A stretch of DNA of 64,000 bases. It comes from Chryseobacterium ureilyticum (GTDB lineage Bacteria; Bacteroidota; Bacteroidia; Flavobacteriales; Weeksellaceae). Each line of letters starts with the position of its first letter. Position 1 is the first letter of the stretch. The notes beneath the pieces were generated by a model. It was not told the origin of the DNA and ran no database searches. It saw only the letters and a list, made by a program, of their open reading frames with translations. The stretch lies in contig NZ_FTOL01000005.1 of assembly GCF_900156735.1 (NCBI RefSeq), positions 62,001-126,000 on the forward strand, given 5' to 3'. Of this stretch, positions 9,142 to 17,099 are shown piece by piece. The translations under genes were made by a program, and so were the position numbers.

Positions 9142-9837
9142 ATGCATCATCAATTAGAGAAACATTATGTAAATAGAGTAGGCTGGCTTCGAGCAGCTGT
9201 ATTAGGAGCTAATGACGGTTTATTGTCTACGACTAGTATTGTTATTGGTGTAGCTGCTGCTGAGCCGGATCGTCATATTATTATACTCGCAGCATTAGCT
9301 GGGATGATCGCTGGAGCAATGTCTATGGCTGCCGGAGAATATGTTTCTGTGAGTTCACAAGAAGATACAGAAAAAGCAGATTTGATCCGTGAAAAAAGAG
9401 AACTTAACGAAATGCCGGAAATAGAGCTCCGGGAATTGGCTAAGATTTATGAAAAAAGAGGCTGCTCCAGAGAAACTGCGATGCAGGTAGCCATAGAACT
9501 TACAGAACATAATGCTTTGGAAGCCCATGCCCGGGATGAATTGGGTATTAATGAAATCACACAGGCAAAACCTTTGCAGGCTGCTATTGCATCATTTGGG
9601 TCATTTGCAGTAGGAGCGTTGTTACCATTTACGGTTTCTCTTTTAGCGCCTATTAAACAGATGGTGTATTTTCAATATGGTTTTTCGATTATCTTTCTAA
9701 TGCTTTTAGGGGCAATTTCTGCGAAAGCTGGAGGATCAAGTATAAAAATAGCCGTATTGAGAATTTGTTTCTGGGGTACTGTGGCGATGGGAGTGACAGC
9801 ATTAGTGGGACGTATTTTTGGAGTAAATATTTCCTGA
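9142..9837 (+). CDS. VIT1/CCC1 family transporter (iron/manganese type)
   Basis: Integral membrane protein of 231 aa in the vacuolar iron transporter (VIT1/CCC1) family, whose members move Fe2+ or Mn2+. The N-terminal motif LRAAVLGANDGLLSTTSIVIGVAAA is diagnostic, as is the GAMSMAAGEYVSVSSQEDTEKADL segment, where the conserved Met and acidic residues form the metal path. A cytosolic metal-binding helical insert rich in Glu (about 85-135) precedes the last three helices. In bacteria the direction and metal are usually inferred as efflux, which is inference here. It is monocistronic. Confidence 0.9.
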   Translation: MHHQLEKHYVNRVGWLRAAVLGANDGLLSTTSIVIGVAAAEPDRHIIILAALAGMIAGAMSMAAGEYVSVSSQEDTEKADLIREKRELNEMPEIELRELAKIYEKRGCSRETAMQVAIELTEHNALEAHARDELGINEITQAKPLQAAIASFGSFAVGALLPFTVSLLAPIKQMVYFQYGFSIIFLMLLGAISAKAGGSSIKIAVLRICFWGTVAMGVTALVGRIFGVNIS

Positions 9838-10001
9838 TTTTTAATAAACCTATTGATGTAAAGTCTTCTTTTTTTGGAAAAATATAATAATATAAAGCTT
9901 TGATTTACAGTTGATCAATATCCTAACGAATGTTAGTCGTAGAATTACTACACTTTTTTAAATTTCTAATTAAATGCTATTTTGTTATTGGGATTACTTC
10001 T

Positions 10002-10009
10002 ATCTTTGG
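10002..10009 (+). promoter_or_regulatory. -7 promoter box of tssD/hcp
   Basis: TATCTTTG matches TAnnTTTG about 52 bp before the ATG. A TTTG lies upstream but at a shorter distance (about 16 nt) than ideal. Confidence 0.5.
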
Positions 10010-10060
10010 TGATATAGAAAACATCAAATTACACAATATTAACGATTAAAATTTACAATC

Positions 10061-10465
10061 ATGGCAGAAAGAAATTCAAGAGGAATTTTAAAATTCAACA
10101 ACGGGGAAGGTCAAAAATTATTAAAGCTTAATTATAGCGTCGCAAGATCTACAGACGTTTCCGGACGTGTAGCATCAGATCCTTCCAATGCATTAATCAA
10201 AATTACAGTAGAAGCTACTGAAAAATCAGATATTTTGGAAAGCTTACTGAACGGAAAGTACAAGCCTACTGTAGGTGAAGTGACATTCAACAAATCTCAC
10301 GAAGAAGGTACTTTAACAACATTAAAGTGGAATAACGGTTATGTAATTCAGCACGAAGTAGATTTCGATGCGGTAGATGAAAACAGTATGTACATTACTT
10401 TTGTGGTAAGCGCAGAAAAAATTGAATTGGGAGCATCTGCTTACGACGGTGCATGGCCATCATAA
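10061..10465 (+). CDS. tssD: Type VI secretion tube protein TssD (Hcp-like), orphan copy
   Basis: A 134-aa protein of the Bacteroidota TssD family, the Hcp-like subunit that stacks into the inner tube of T6SS subtype iii and is secreted. Family hallmarks seen are the start with a single strand (RGILKFNNGEGQKLLKLNYSV), the VSGRVASDP segment, IKITVEAT and the long beta run ending in VVSAEKIELG. It has no signal peptide. No other T6SS gene (sheath, baseplate, TssC, ClpV-like) is in the window, so this is an orphan copy: it may feed a system encoded elsewhere or be a cargo carrier. It has its own promoter and terminator and lies just upstream of the lipoprotein gene and the exported-protein array. 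Confidence 0.88.
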   Translation: MAERNSRGILKFNNGEGQKLLKLNYSVARSTDVSGRVASDPSNALIKITVEATEKSDILESLLNGKYKPTVGEVTFNKSHEEGTLTTLKWNNGYVIQHEVDFDAVDENSMYITFVVSAEKIELGASAYDGAWPS

Positions 10466-10492
10466 GAAGTCAGTTCTTAAAATCAATAATAT

Positions 10493-10527
10493 AAAACAGA
10501 ATGGTATCTTTTACTGTTCTGTTTTTT
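10493..10527 (+). terminator. Terminator of tssD
   Basis: The stem AAAACAGAA / TTCTGTTTT (10493-10501 with 10517-10525) continues into a T-run, 28 bp after the stop codon. Confidence 0.8.
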
Positions 10528-10659
10528 GTTTTTAGGACTTCTGATAAAATGAATTATTTTATATATAATTGAATTATGTTTTTATTTAATTGATTGTATT
10601 TCAGTGTTTAGTGAAAAATTAGTATATTTAATATACACTAATCCATAAACTATATTAAC

Positions 10660-11538
10660 ATGAAAAGATCTATTATTTTAATGAGTCTCTTTACGTTGTT
10701 TTCTTGCAACGAAAATGATCCTTTAGAAAAAGAAAAACCTGAGAAGATTATTACCTTAGACGTTTCAAATACTATCAATTCTATTGATCCCTTGCTTCCT
10801 TACCAGTCACCTTATGGAAATAATATGTACACCCTGAATGGTCACCCTTATGCATCGGCTGCAGAGTATGTGTTTATCAATGAAACAGATTTTGGAATGA
10901 CAATCTATCCAATGATAGGTCTTGCTTATTATGATGGAAAATATGATAACAAAAATTTCGGTTGGAACCTTAGTACAAGCCTTGATCCGAATTTGTTTGC
11001 AAATAATCATGAATATCTAAAAATTGTAACCTGTAAATCAATGTATTTCGGACCTCATACCTACGAAAGTTCAGTTGGAAACAATCAGTTACCTACTTTA
11101 GGACCTACAATACTTCCATCCAAACAGTTTTTTGATGCACCGATTTTAACTTCCCATGAAAACGGAATGTTGTATGAAGGAGGGAAGTTCTACGGTATGG
11201 AGGCAGGAGTGCACATTCCTTACGATCCCAATTTTCCTATAACCGGAACTGCTGGCGGTTGGCTGAAGTTTCGTTTTCTTCCTGATAATGTTCGGGATCC
11301 AAGACAAATATCTCCAGATTGGCAGCCCATGCCTACTAATAATATTTCTTCAAATAAAGATTACTGGTACAATACAAAAACCTATGAGATTTGTCCGGGA
11401 AATAATCCGGTGGTAGGGCAGGGTAATGCCTTCAGTGCTGTTCCTTCAGAAAGAAAGTTTTCATATAAAGGGAAAGATTATGAGTTAAAAGCTTATACAA
11501 CAGCTACTCAGGTAATTGTTTCGCTCAAGCAGATTTAG
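10660..11538 (+). CDS. Uncharacterised lipoprotein
   Basis: A 292-aa protein with a lipoprotein signal (MKRSIILMSLFTLFSC, Cys at 16) followed by a charged linker (NENDPLEKEKPEK), so it should be anchored to a membrane on the periplasmic or surface side. The mature part is rich in aromatic and glycine residues and in loops (YQSPYGNNMYTLNGHPYASAAEY; FDAPILTSHENGMLYEGG; TGTAGGWLKFRFLPD), suggesting a beta-rich extracellular domain. I do not recognise the family. It lies between tssD and the convergent array of exported proteins. The gene is preceded by a near-palindrome (10619-10641, TTAGT...ACTAA) that could be an operator. Confidence 0.8.
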   Translation: MKRSIILMSLFTLFSCNENDPLEKEKPEKIITLDVSNTINSIDPLLPYQSPYGNNMYTLNGHPYASAAEYVFINETDFGMTIYPMIGLAYYDGKYDNKNFGWNLSTSLDPNLFANNHEYLKIVTCKSMYFGPHTYESSVGNNQLPTLGPTILPSKQFFDAPILTSHENGMLYEGGKFYGMEAGVHIPYDPNFPITGTAGGWLKFRFLPDNVRDPRQISPDWQPMPTNNISSNKDYWYNTKTYEICPGNNPVVGQGNAFSAVPSERKFSYKGKDYELKAYTTATQVIVSLKQI

Positions 11539-11562
11539 AATCATTTAATTCATTGTTATATT

Positions 11563-11591
11563 AAAAAATCCCTAAACGAAAGTTTAGGGAT
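11563..11591 (-). terminator. Terminator of array operon 1
   Basis: The hairpin ATCCCTAAAC / GTTTAGGGAT with a 4-nt loop is followed on the minus strand by a T-run. The same stem type follows four further A-family genes of the array. Confidence 0.9.
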
Positions 11592-11621
11592 ATAATATCT
11601 AATGCTAATTGTTTCAATATG

Positions 11622-12125
11622 TTATTGAACAACCAGATAGGTGGCGTTTTCTGATGGAATATAAAACCAGAATGCATCCGATAAACTTCCGTCAACAAAT
11701 GTGGAACCTGATATTCCACAGGTAGGAAATGCAGTAGGATCGCCCATCTGGAAATCAAGGTCTGGTGTTTGGTTACTGGTTCCGGCATATCTTGTCTGAA
11801 ACCATGCAAATGACCAGCGGGTAAGTGGTGAAATGGTTGTCAATAATCCTGATGGGACAGGCTGTGTCAGTGCATTTCCAGTATAAGAAAGTCTCACAGA
11901 CCATTGGTCAATATAAGGAAGTGAACTATTAAAATTAACAATGCTGTCCTGTGTATTTGCAGGGTAAGTCAGGCTTGCTATTGCCGATGGATTACAACCG
12001 GTTGGGCTGTTTGCAGCAAGACGCATGGTAAGATCATAGCCTGAGAAATTATTAATATATAACTTCCCTTGTGAGAAGGAAAGAGAAAACATCAAACTTA
12101 AGGTAAGGATAAGTATTTTTTTCAT
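11622..12125 (-). CDS. Array family A secreted protein, copy 1
   Basis: 167 aa. A Sec signal peptide (MKKILILTLSLMFSLSFSQ) is followed by a beta-rich domain that begins GKLYINNFSGYDLTMRL. Two cysteines (GCNPS, about residue 45, and PTCGIS near 138) are conserved in the whole A family and probably form a disulfide. The C-terminal motif is DAFWFYIPSENATYLVVQ. It is the last gene of operon C1-B1-A1, 9 bp after B1, and ends at a strong terminator. The function is unknown. The start with I-x-N-x-S resembles secreted lectin-like or pore-forming beta-sandwich proteins, but I cannot assign a family. Confidence 0.85.
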   Translation of the reverse strand: MKKILILTLSLMFSLSFSQGKLYINNFSGYDLTMRLAANSPTGCNPSAIASLTYPANTQDSIVNFNSSLPYIDQWSVRLSYTGNALTQPVPSGLLTTISPLTRWSFAWFQTRYAGTSNQTPDLDFQMGDPTAFPTCGISGSTFVDGSLSDAFWFYIPSENATYLVVQ

Positions 12126-12134
12126 AATTTAATA

Positions 12135-12656
12135 TTATTGAATTACAAAATAGGTTTGACCTGCTGAAACGAACCAAAATGCATCTGAAAATGGATACGG
12201 TCTTGCAACAGATTTTTGTAAATGGGTAATGATTGGAAGATTACAGCCGGTAGTTCCAATAGTTTCACCACTATAAGGAAGAGGGGTACCATTAGGATCT
12301 TCCACTGTAAATTTACTGAACATCCAGTCGGTGGCTGATCCCAATGCCATCAGTACTGGAGAAGTTGCAGGCTGTACAGAGCCGTTGTTTAAAGATAATA
12401 TTACATCCCATCTATCAATAGGAGGGTTTTGCAGATGGCTATTATAATAACCATTATAACTTACAGCTCCCATTGGCGGAACTGGTACTGGATGATGACC
12501 TCCGGTGATTAGAGGATAGCAGTTAGGGCTGCTTTGATCTCCTGCACCAAGAAAATTGATTAGATTTAAAGATGTATAATTAAATATATTGATCGTTTTT
12601 TGAGCAGACACATGAAGGGCACCCATTACGAAAAGTGATACAAGTATTTTTTTCAT
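12135..12656 (-). CDS. Array family B secreted protein, copy 1
   Basis: 173 aa. The signal peptide ends at about VSAQ (residue 19), and the mature part starts KTINIFNYTSLNLINFLGAGDQ. Conserved B features are NCYP with Cys at about 48, the central PIDRWDVILSLNN strand, ATDWMFSKF, a second Cys in TTGCNLP, and the end DAFWFVSAGQTYFVIQ. The layout (I-x-N near the N-terminus, two Cys, W in mid-domain, AFWF...TY-V-Q at the end) parallels family A, so A and B are probably ancient duplicates. It lies between C1 and A1 with 8-11 bp gaps, which implies one transcript. Function unknown. Confidence 0.85.
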   Translation of the reverse strand: MKKILVSLFVMGALHVSAQKTINIFNYTSLNLINFLGAGDQSSPNCYPLITGGHHPVPVPPMGAVSYNGYYNSHLQNPPIDRWDVILSLNNGSVQPATSPVLMALGSATDWMFSKFTVEDPNGTPLPYSGETIGTTGCNLPIITHLQKSVARPYPFSDAFWFVSAGQTYFVIQ

Positions 12657-12667
12657 AATAAGGAATT

Positions 12668-13039
12668 TTAATTTTCTGCCTTTTGGTTTGCTTTAATAGT
12701 GTTCAACTTAGCAAAATAAGCTTCAGTAGCTTTTACAATTACCTTTTCTTTTTCTTCTCTGCTGCTATTCTTGTTTGCATTCGTTTTACCAACTAATTCT
12801 AAAGATGCATTAAATAAAATATCCAAAGCTCTGTCATTTAGTTGTGCACCCCATCTTGCTTTTTCTTCAGGAGTAGATCTGTTTTCCGGTTTCATGATTT
12901 CCTTCATAGCTCTGTCAAAAGAAACCATTTCCGTAGATTTCATTTCTTCAGGAGAAGTAAGGCTTGATCGCTCAGAAGAACATGAGAATGCTACACAGAA
13001 AACGCTGGCATAGAATGCCGATAAAAGAATTTTTTTCAT
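12668..13039 (-). CDS. Array family C lipoprotein, copy 1
   Basis: 123 aa. The lipoprotein signal MKKILLSAFYASVFCVAFSC gives an acylated Cys at 20. The ~104-residue mature part is predicted helical and highly charged, with EKARWGAQLNDRALDILFNASLELVGKT and a C-terminal helix EEKEKVIVKATEAYFAKL. The mature protein is identical to copies 2, 4 and 5; differences are confined to signal-peptide residues (here ASVFCVAF). It is the first gene of operon 1, under the conserved leader. No known domain is recognised. Confidence 0.87.
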   Translation of the reverse strand: MKKILLSAFYASVFCVAFSCSSERSSLTSPEEMKSTEMVSFDRAMKEIMKPENRSTPEEKARWGAQLNDRALDILFNASLELVGKTNANKNSSREEKEKVIVKATEAYFAKLNTIKANQKAEN

Positions 13040-13247
13040 TGTTATTAAATTTTGTAAAAATTAGACTGCTAATATATTAAATATTTCACTATTTAGTTAT
13101 ATATAGTTAATATTTTTAATTATAAATGGTTTTTGTTTTTAATTTTTTAAATATTATTGTGTTTTGTGTTTAAAACTTAAAATTATTTAAGTGGTTAATA
13201 ATCATATAGATAGTGTAATTACCCTTATGTAAAAATAATTCTTAAAT

Positions 13248-13766
13248 CTATTGATCTTCAATATTAAAATAAGTCTGTCCTCCTACTATAAACCAGTAAG
13301 CATTGAATGGATATGGGATAGATGATGTAGGATGTATTTCTGTAATGATGGGTAAGCCACAACCTATAGTTCCAATAGTCTCATTGTTGTAGGGTATAGT
13401 GGCACCATTGGGATCACTTAAGAAAAATTTATTCATCATCCAGTCTGTTGCCATTCCTAAAGGAGTAAGTACAGGAGAGTTAGTCGGTATATTAGTTACA
13501 TTATTTACAGCAAGTGTTACGCTCCAGGTTGGGATTGAGGGATTAGGACTATTGTTATAATAACCTGTGTAACTTACGGCTCCACCTGATGGAACAGGTG
13601 TGTTACTGACTCCAAATAGACTTGGATAGCAGTTACTATTGGTTTGATCAGCACCCATAAGAGCATTGTGTAAGTTATACTGAGTATTATTAAATATATA
13701 GATAGTTTTTTGAGCACTCAGCTGAAGAGTGCATACCGCAAATATTGAGAAAAGAATTTTTTTCAT
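13248..13766 (-). CDS. Array family B secreted protein, solitary copy 2
   Basis: 172 aa, a clear B member: signal peptide to about LSAQ, then KTIYIFNNTQYNLHNALMGADQ, NCYPSLF, ATDWMMNKF, IGCGLPIITE and the end AYWFIVGGQTYFNIEDQ. It deviates from other B copies at the C-terminus, where AFWF is AYWF and there is an extra EDQ. Unlike other B genes it has no C gene in front and no A gene behind. It starts only 37 bp beyond the terminator of A2, with no obvious promoter, so it may depend on read-through. It looks like the remnant of a unit that lost its partners. Confidence 0.82.
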   Translation of the reverse strand: MKKILFSIFAVCTLQLSAQKTIYIFNNTQYNLHNALMGADQTNSNCYPSLFGVSNTPVPSGGAVSYTGYYNNSPNPSIPTWSVTLAVNNVTNIPTNSPVLTPLGMATDWMMNKFFLSDPNGATIPYNNETIGTIGCGLPIITEIHPTSSIPYPFNAYWFIVGGQTYFNIEDQ

Positions 13767-13802
13767 GATTATTAATAGTTTTGATTGGTTTTCTAAAATG
13801 AA

Positions 13803-13826
13803 AATCCCTAGTTCAGTCTAGGGATT
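13803..13826 (-). terminator. Terminator of array operon with A2
   Basis: The stem AATCCCTAG / CTAGGGATT with a TTCAGT loop is followed on the minus strand by TTTCATTTT. It separates A2 from the solitary B2 gene. Confidence 0.82.
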
Positions 13827-13857
13827 ATATATTTACACATTGAATTTCTTCAACATA

Positions 13858-14364
13858 CTATTGAATTACCAGATAAGTCGCATTTTCTGATGCAACATAA
13901 AACCAGAACGCATCTGTTAAGGCTCCATCTACAAAAGAAGCGCCTGAAGCCCATGGGCAACTTGGAAAGGCAGGATCCCCCATATTAAAGTCAATATCAG
14001 ATGTAAAATTATGTGTTCCCGGATCCATTGTATGGAACCAGCAGAATTTCCATTGAGTAATAGGAGAAATTGTAGTCAATAATCCAGAAGGAGCCGTTTG
14101 AGGTATTGCATTTCCTGTGTAAGAAAGTCTAACTGTCCAGTTTGGAGCGTATGATGCCATACTGTTGTAATCAGGGAATGAAGTCTGGGTGTGTGCAGGA
14201 AATGTAATAACACTTCCTAATGCTTCTGGAAAACAATTTGTTGGGCTTCCTCCCACAATACGCATGGTAAGATCATAAGCTGAAAAATTCTGAATATATA
14301 ATTTCCCCTGCGAAAATGATAAGGAAAATATGCAGATTAAGGCAAGTATTAGTATTTTTTTCAT
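13858..14364 (-). CDS. Array family A secreted protein, copy 2
   Basis: 168 aa. The signal peptide MKKILILALICIFSLSFSQ precedes GKLYIQNFSAYDLTMRIVGGSPTNC. The second conserved Cys lies in FPSCPWASG, and the C-terminus is DAFWFYVASENATYLVIQ. It keeps the A-family SGLLTTISPITQW core. It is third in operon C2-B3-A2, 8 bp behind B3, and followed by a hairpin at 13803. Divergence from A1 is spread over the mature domain rather than concentrated in the signal peptide, the opposite of what family C shows. Confidence 0.85.
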   Translation of the reverse strand: MKKILILALICIFSLSFSQGKLYIQNFSAYDLTMRIVGGSPTNCFPEALGSVITFPAHTQTSFPDYNSMASYAPNWTVRLSYTGNAIPQTAPSGLLTTISPITQWKFCWFHTMDPGTHNFTSDIDFNMGDPAFPSCPWASGASFVDGALTDAFWFYVASENATYLVIQ

Positions 14365-14372
14365 AACTATAA

Positions 14373-14915
14373 TTATTGGATTACAAAATAAGTTTCACCT
14401 GCTGAAACAAACCAAAATGCATCATTAAAGGCATATGGAGTGGATGATGTATTTTGTAAATGGGTTACTAATTGTCCGTTGCAGCCAATGGTTCCTATGG
14501 AAGCACCACTGTTAAGAAGTGGACCACCACCTGGATCTGCTACATAAAACTTATTCAGCATCCAGTCAGTAGATAGCGCTAACGGTCCCAATACATTGGA
14601 ATTTGCCGGCATTTGATAAATAACATTATTAACTGCGAATGTTACATCCCATGCATTAATTGGCGGGCTTTGAGGAGCTGCAGGAAGCGGAATATTACTG
14701 TCTTTATAACCTTTGTATTGAGCGATTCCCTGTGGAGGAACCGGTATAGGATAATTTGTTCCCTGAATGCTCGGGAAGCAACTACTATTGGTCTGGTCGG
14801 CTCCTAATAGAGTATTAACGAGATTAAAGTTAGTATAATTAAATACATGAATGGTTTTTTGAGCATAAAGACCAAAAGAACTCATTGCGAAAAGCGATAA
14901 GAATATTTTTTTCAT
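14373..14915 (-). CDS. Array family B secreted protein, copy 3
   Basis: 180 aa, the longest B member. The extra length is in a proline-rich insert (PLPAAPQSPPINAW, about residues 78-92) in the middle of the domain, where B4 and B5 carry a different insert (PPATNLSNPPIDSW). The signal peptide ends at about LYAQ. The mature start KTIHVFNYTNFNLVNTLLGADQ, SCFP, STDWMLNKF, IGCNGQ and the end DAFWFVSAGETYFVIQ are all present. The indels around this PPI-x-W loop make it the most variable surface of family B. Confidence 0.85.
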   Translation of the reverse strand: MKKIFLSLFAMSSFGLYAQKTIHVFNYTNFNLVNTLLGADQTNSSCFPSIQGTNYPIPVPPQGIAQYKGYKDSNIPLPAAPQSPPINAWDVTFAVNNVIYQMPANSNVLGPLALSTDWMLNKFYVADPGGGPLLNSGASIGTIGCNGQLVTHLQNTSSTPYAFNDAFWFVSAGETYFVIQ

Positions 14916-14925
14916 GGTCAGTATT

Positions 14926-15297
14926 TTAGTTTTCTGCTTTTTGATTAGCTTTAATAGTATTCAATTTAGCGAAGTAAGCTTCGGTAGCCTTCACAATTAC
15001 CTTTTCTTTTTCTTCTCTGCTGCTGTTTTTGTTTGCATTAGTTTTGCCAACCAATTCTAATGAAGCATTAAATAAAATATCCAAAGCTCTGTCATTTAGT
15101 TGTGCACCCCATCTTGCTTTTTCTTCAGGAGTAGATCTGTTTTCCGGTTTCATGATTTCCTTCATAGCTCTGTCAAAAGAAACCATTTCCGTAGATTTCA
15201 TTTCTTCAGGAGAGGTAAGACTTGATCGTTCAGAAGAACATGAGAACGCGACACAGAAAAATCCGGCATAGAACGCCGATAAAAGAATTTTTTTCAT
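14926..15297 (-). CDS. Array family C lipoprotein, copy 2
   Basis: 123 aa, mature sequence identical to copies 1, 4 and 5. The signal peptide reads AGFFCVAFSC. The DNA differs from copy 1 at several third-codon positions (for example in the codons covering TIKANQ and AYFAKL), so the protein identity reflects selection or partial conversion rather than merely a very recent copy. It heads operon C2-B3-A2 with the conserved leader on its upstream side. Confidence 0.87.
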   Translation of the reverse strand: MKKILLSAFYAGFFCVAFSCSSERSSLTSPEEMKSTEMVSFDRAMKEIMKPENRSTPEEKARWGAQLNDRALDILFNASLELVGKTNANKNSSREEKEKVIVKATEAYFAKLNTIKANQKAEN

Positions 15298-15442
15298 TGT
15301 TATTAATTTTGTAAGATTTAGATTGCTAATATATTAAATATTTCACTATTTAGTTATATATTATTGATGTTTTTAATAATTATGGTTAATTGTTTTATTT
15401 TTTTTCAAATCAACATTTTATTAAATAAAAATTATTTACGAT

Positions 15443-15474
15443 AAAAAAATCCCTAAAATTAATTGCTTTAGGGA
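15443..15474 (-). terminator. Terminator of array operon with A3
   Basis: The stem TCCCTAAA / TTTAGGGA (15450-15457 with 15467-15474) is followed on the minus strand by a seven-T run. Confidence 0.82.
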
Positions 15475-15495
15475 ATGTTGTATTAATCATTGATA

Positions 15496-16008
15496 TTATG
15501 GCTGAACAACTAAATAAGTTGCATTTTGAGAGGGAATATAAAACCAAAAAGCATCTGTTAAGTTTCCATCAACAAACGTGGAGCCTGAAGTTGGAGTACA
15601 GTTTGCAAATGCAGTCGGATCTCCCATCTCAAATCTGATATCATCTGTGGGTTGGTTGGGATTATTATTATCCATCGTCATAAATTGGCACTCTTGCCAC
15701 TGAGTGAGAGGGGAAACTGTATTTAATACTGCAGAAGGAATAGGCTGTCCCACTATATTGCCATTATAATTAAATATTATAGACCAGCTATTTGTATAAG
15801 GGGCTGCGTTGTTGAAGTCGGCTATCTTTGACTGTGTATTTGCCGGAAATGACATACTTGTATATACAAGTGGGAAGCAGTTTGTAGGGCTGGCAGCTGA
15901 AATACGCATTTGAAGACCGTAGTCAGAATAGTTATTAATATATAATGTACCCTGCGAAAATGATAAGGAAAATATAAGTAAAGGAATAAGTATAAGTATT
16001 TTTTTCAT
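15496..16008 (-). CDS. Array family A secreted protein, copy 3
   Basis: 170 aa, with a signal peptide to about SFSQ, then GTLYINNYSDYGLQMRISAASPTNC, the core AVLNTVSPLTQWQECQF and the C-terminal DAFWFYIPSQNATYLVVQP. It has an additional cysteine (QEC, about residue 111) besides the two conserved ones. This operon lacks a B gene: A3 follows C3 directly with an 11-bp gap, showing that C-A can be expressed without B. It is among the more divergent A copies. Confidence 0.85.
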   Translation of the reverse strand: MKKILILIPLLIFSLSFSQGTLYINNYSDYGLQMRISAASPTNCFPLVYTSMSFPANTQSKIADFNNAAPYTNSWSIIFNYNGNIVGQPIPSAVLNTVSPLTQWQECQFMTMDNNNPNQPTDDIRFEMGDPTAFANCTPTSGSTFVDGNLTDAFWFYIPSQNATYLVVQP

Positions 16009-16019
16009 AATGATGAGGT

Positions 16020-16391
16020 TTAATTTTCTGCTTTTTGATTAGTTTTAATTGTATTTAACTTAGCGAAGTAAGCTTCAGTAGCTTTTACAATTACCTTTTC
16101 TTTTTCTTCTCTGCTGTTGTTTTTGTTTGCATTAGTTTTGCCAACCAATTCTAATGAAGCATTAAATAAAATATTCAAAGCTCTATCATTCAGTTGTGCA
16201 CCCCATCTTGCTTTTTCTTCAGGAGTAGATCTGTTTTCCGGTTTCATGATTTCCTTCATAGCTCTGTCAAAAGAAACCATTTCTGTAGACTTCATTTCTT
16301 CAGGAGAAGTAAGGCTTGATCGTTCAGAAGAACATGAGAACGCGACACAGAAAAATCCGGCATAGAACGCTGATAAAAGAATTTTTTTCAT
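16020..16391 (-). CDS. Array family C lipoprotein, copy 3
   Basis: 123 aa. This is the only C copy whose mature part differs from the others, by three conservative changes: DRALN instead of DRALD, ANKNN instead of ANKNS, and TIKTN instead of TIKAN. Its upstream leader is also the most diverged of the five. It heads the B-less operon C3-A3, so relaxed constraint on C when its B partner is missing is possible (inference). Confidence 0.87.
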   Translation of the reverse strand: MKKILLSAFYAGFFCVAFSCSSERSSLTSPEEMKSTEMVSFDRAMKEIMKPENRSTPEEKARWGAQLNDRALNILFNASLELVGKTNANKNNSREEKEKVIVKATEAYFAKLNTIKTNQKAEN

Positions 16392-16530
16392 TGTTATTAA
16401 TTTTTTGTAAGATTTAGATTGTTAATACATTAAATGTTTTCTGTTTAGTTGTTTATTTATAATTTTTTAAAATAAATAAGACTTTTTGTATGTTAAAAAT
16501 ATAATGTATTTCAATTTTTGTGATGATTAA

Positions 16531-16561
16531 AAAATCCCTAATACTAAAAGTTTTAGGGATT
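16531..16561 (-). terminator. Terminator of array operon with A4
   Basis: An imperfect long stem built on AATCCCTAATACT / AGTTTTAGGGATT is followed on the minus strand by a T-run. Confidence 0.82.
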
Positions 16562-16577
16562 GTATGTTCATATTATG

Positions 16578-17090
16578 TTATGATGGCTGAACAACTAAAT
16601 AAGTAGCATTTTCTGATGCAACATAAAACCAAAAGACATCCGTAAAATTTCCGTCTATAGATGTGGTTCCGGTATCAAATCCGCAGGTAGTAATGAAACT
16701 AGGATCTCCCATTTTAAATCTTGGGTCACCTGGAGACTGATTAGTATTGGGGTCTACAGTCATTAGGTCACAAAAATTCCATCGGGTTAGGGGAGAAATA
16801 GTAGATAATATTCCTGTAGGAGCAGTTTGTTCTATTGGACTGCCGGTAGGTACAAATCTTACAGACCAGCTACTAGCGTAAGGAGCCGTAGCATTGAAAT
16901 TATCTATTGAAACGTCTGCATGCGGTCCAAATGACATACTTGCCATTGCATATGGATAGCAGTTATTAGCACTGGCAGCAGAAATCCGCATTTCAAGCCT
17001 GTAATCAGAGTAATTTTTAATATATAATTTTCCTTGAGAGAAAGAGAAGGAAAATAATATTACCGTGATAAGGGTTAATATTTTTTTCAT
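16578..17090 (-). CDS. Array family A secreted protein, copy 4
   Basis: 170 aa, nearly identical to copy 5 (18191-18703) in the first third and in the C-terminal motif FWFYVASENATYLVVQPS. Differences cluster in the middle (VSIDNFNATAPYASSW here, VEIPDFNSSGPYSTSW there) and around the second Cys. Two conserved Cys are present (NNCYP, TTCGF). The C-terminal D-A-FWF is D-V-FWF in this copy. It belongs to operon C4-B4-A4, the left half of the 1613-bp duplication. Confidence 0.85.
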   Translation of the reverse strand: MKKILTLITVILFSFSFSQGKLYIKNYSDYRLEMRISAASANNCYPYAMASMSFGPHADVSIDNFNATAPYASSWSVRFVPTGSPIEQTAPTGILSTISPLTRWNFCDLMTVDPNTNQSPGDPRFKMGDPSFITTCGFDTGTTSIDGNFTDVFWFYVASENATYLVVQPS

Positions 17091-17099
17091 AATTTAATA

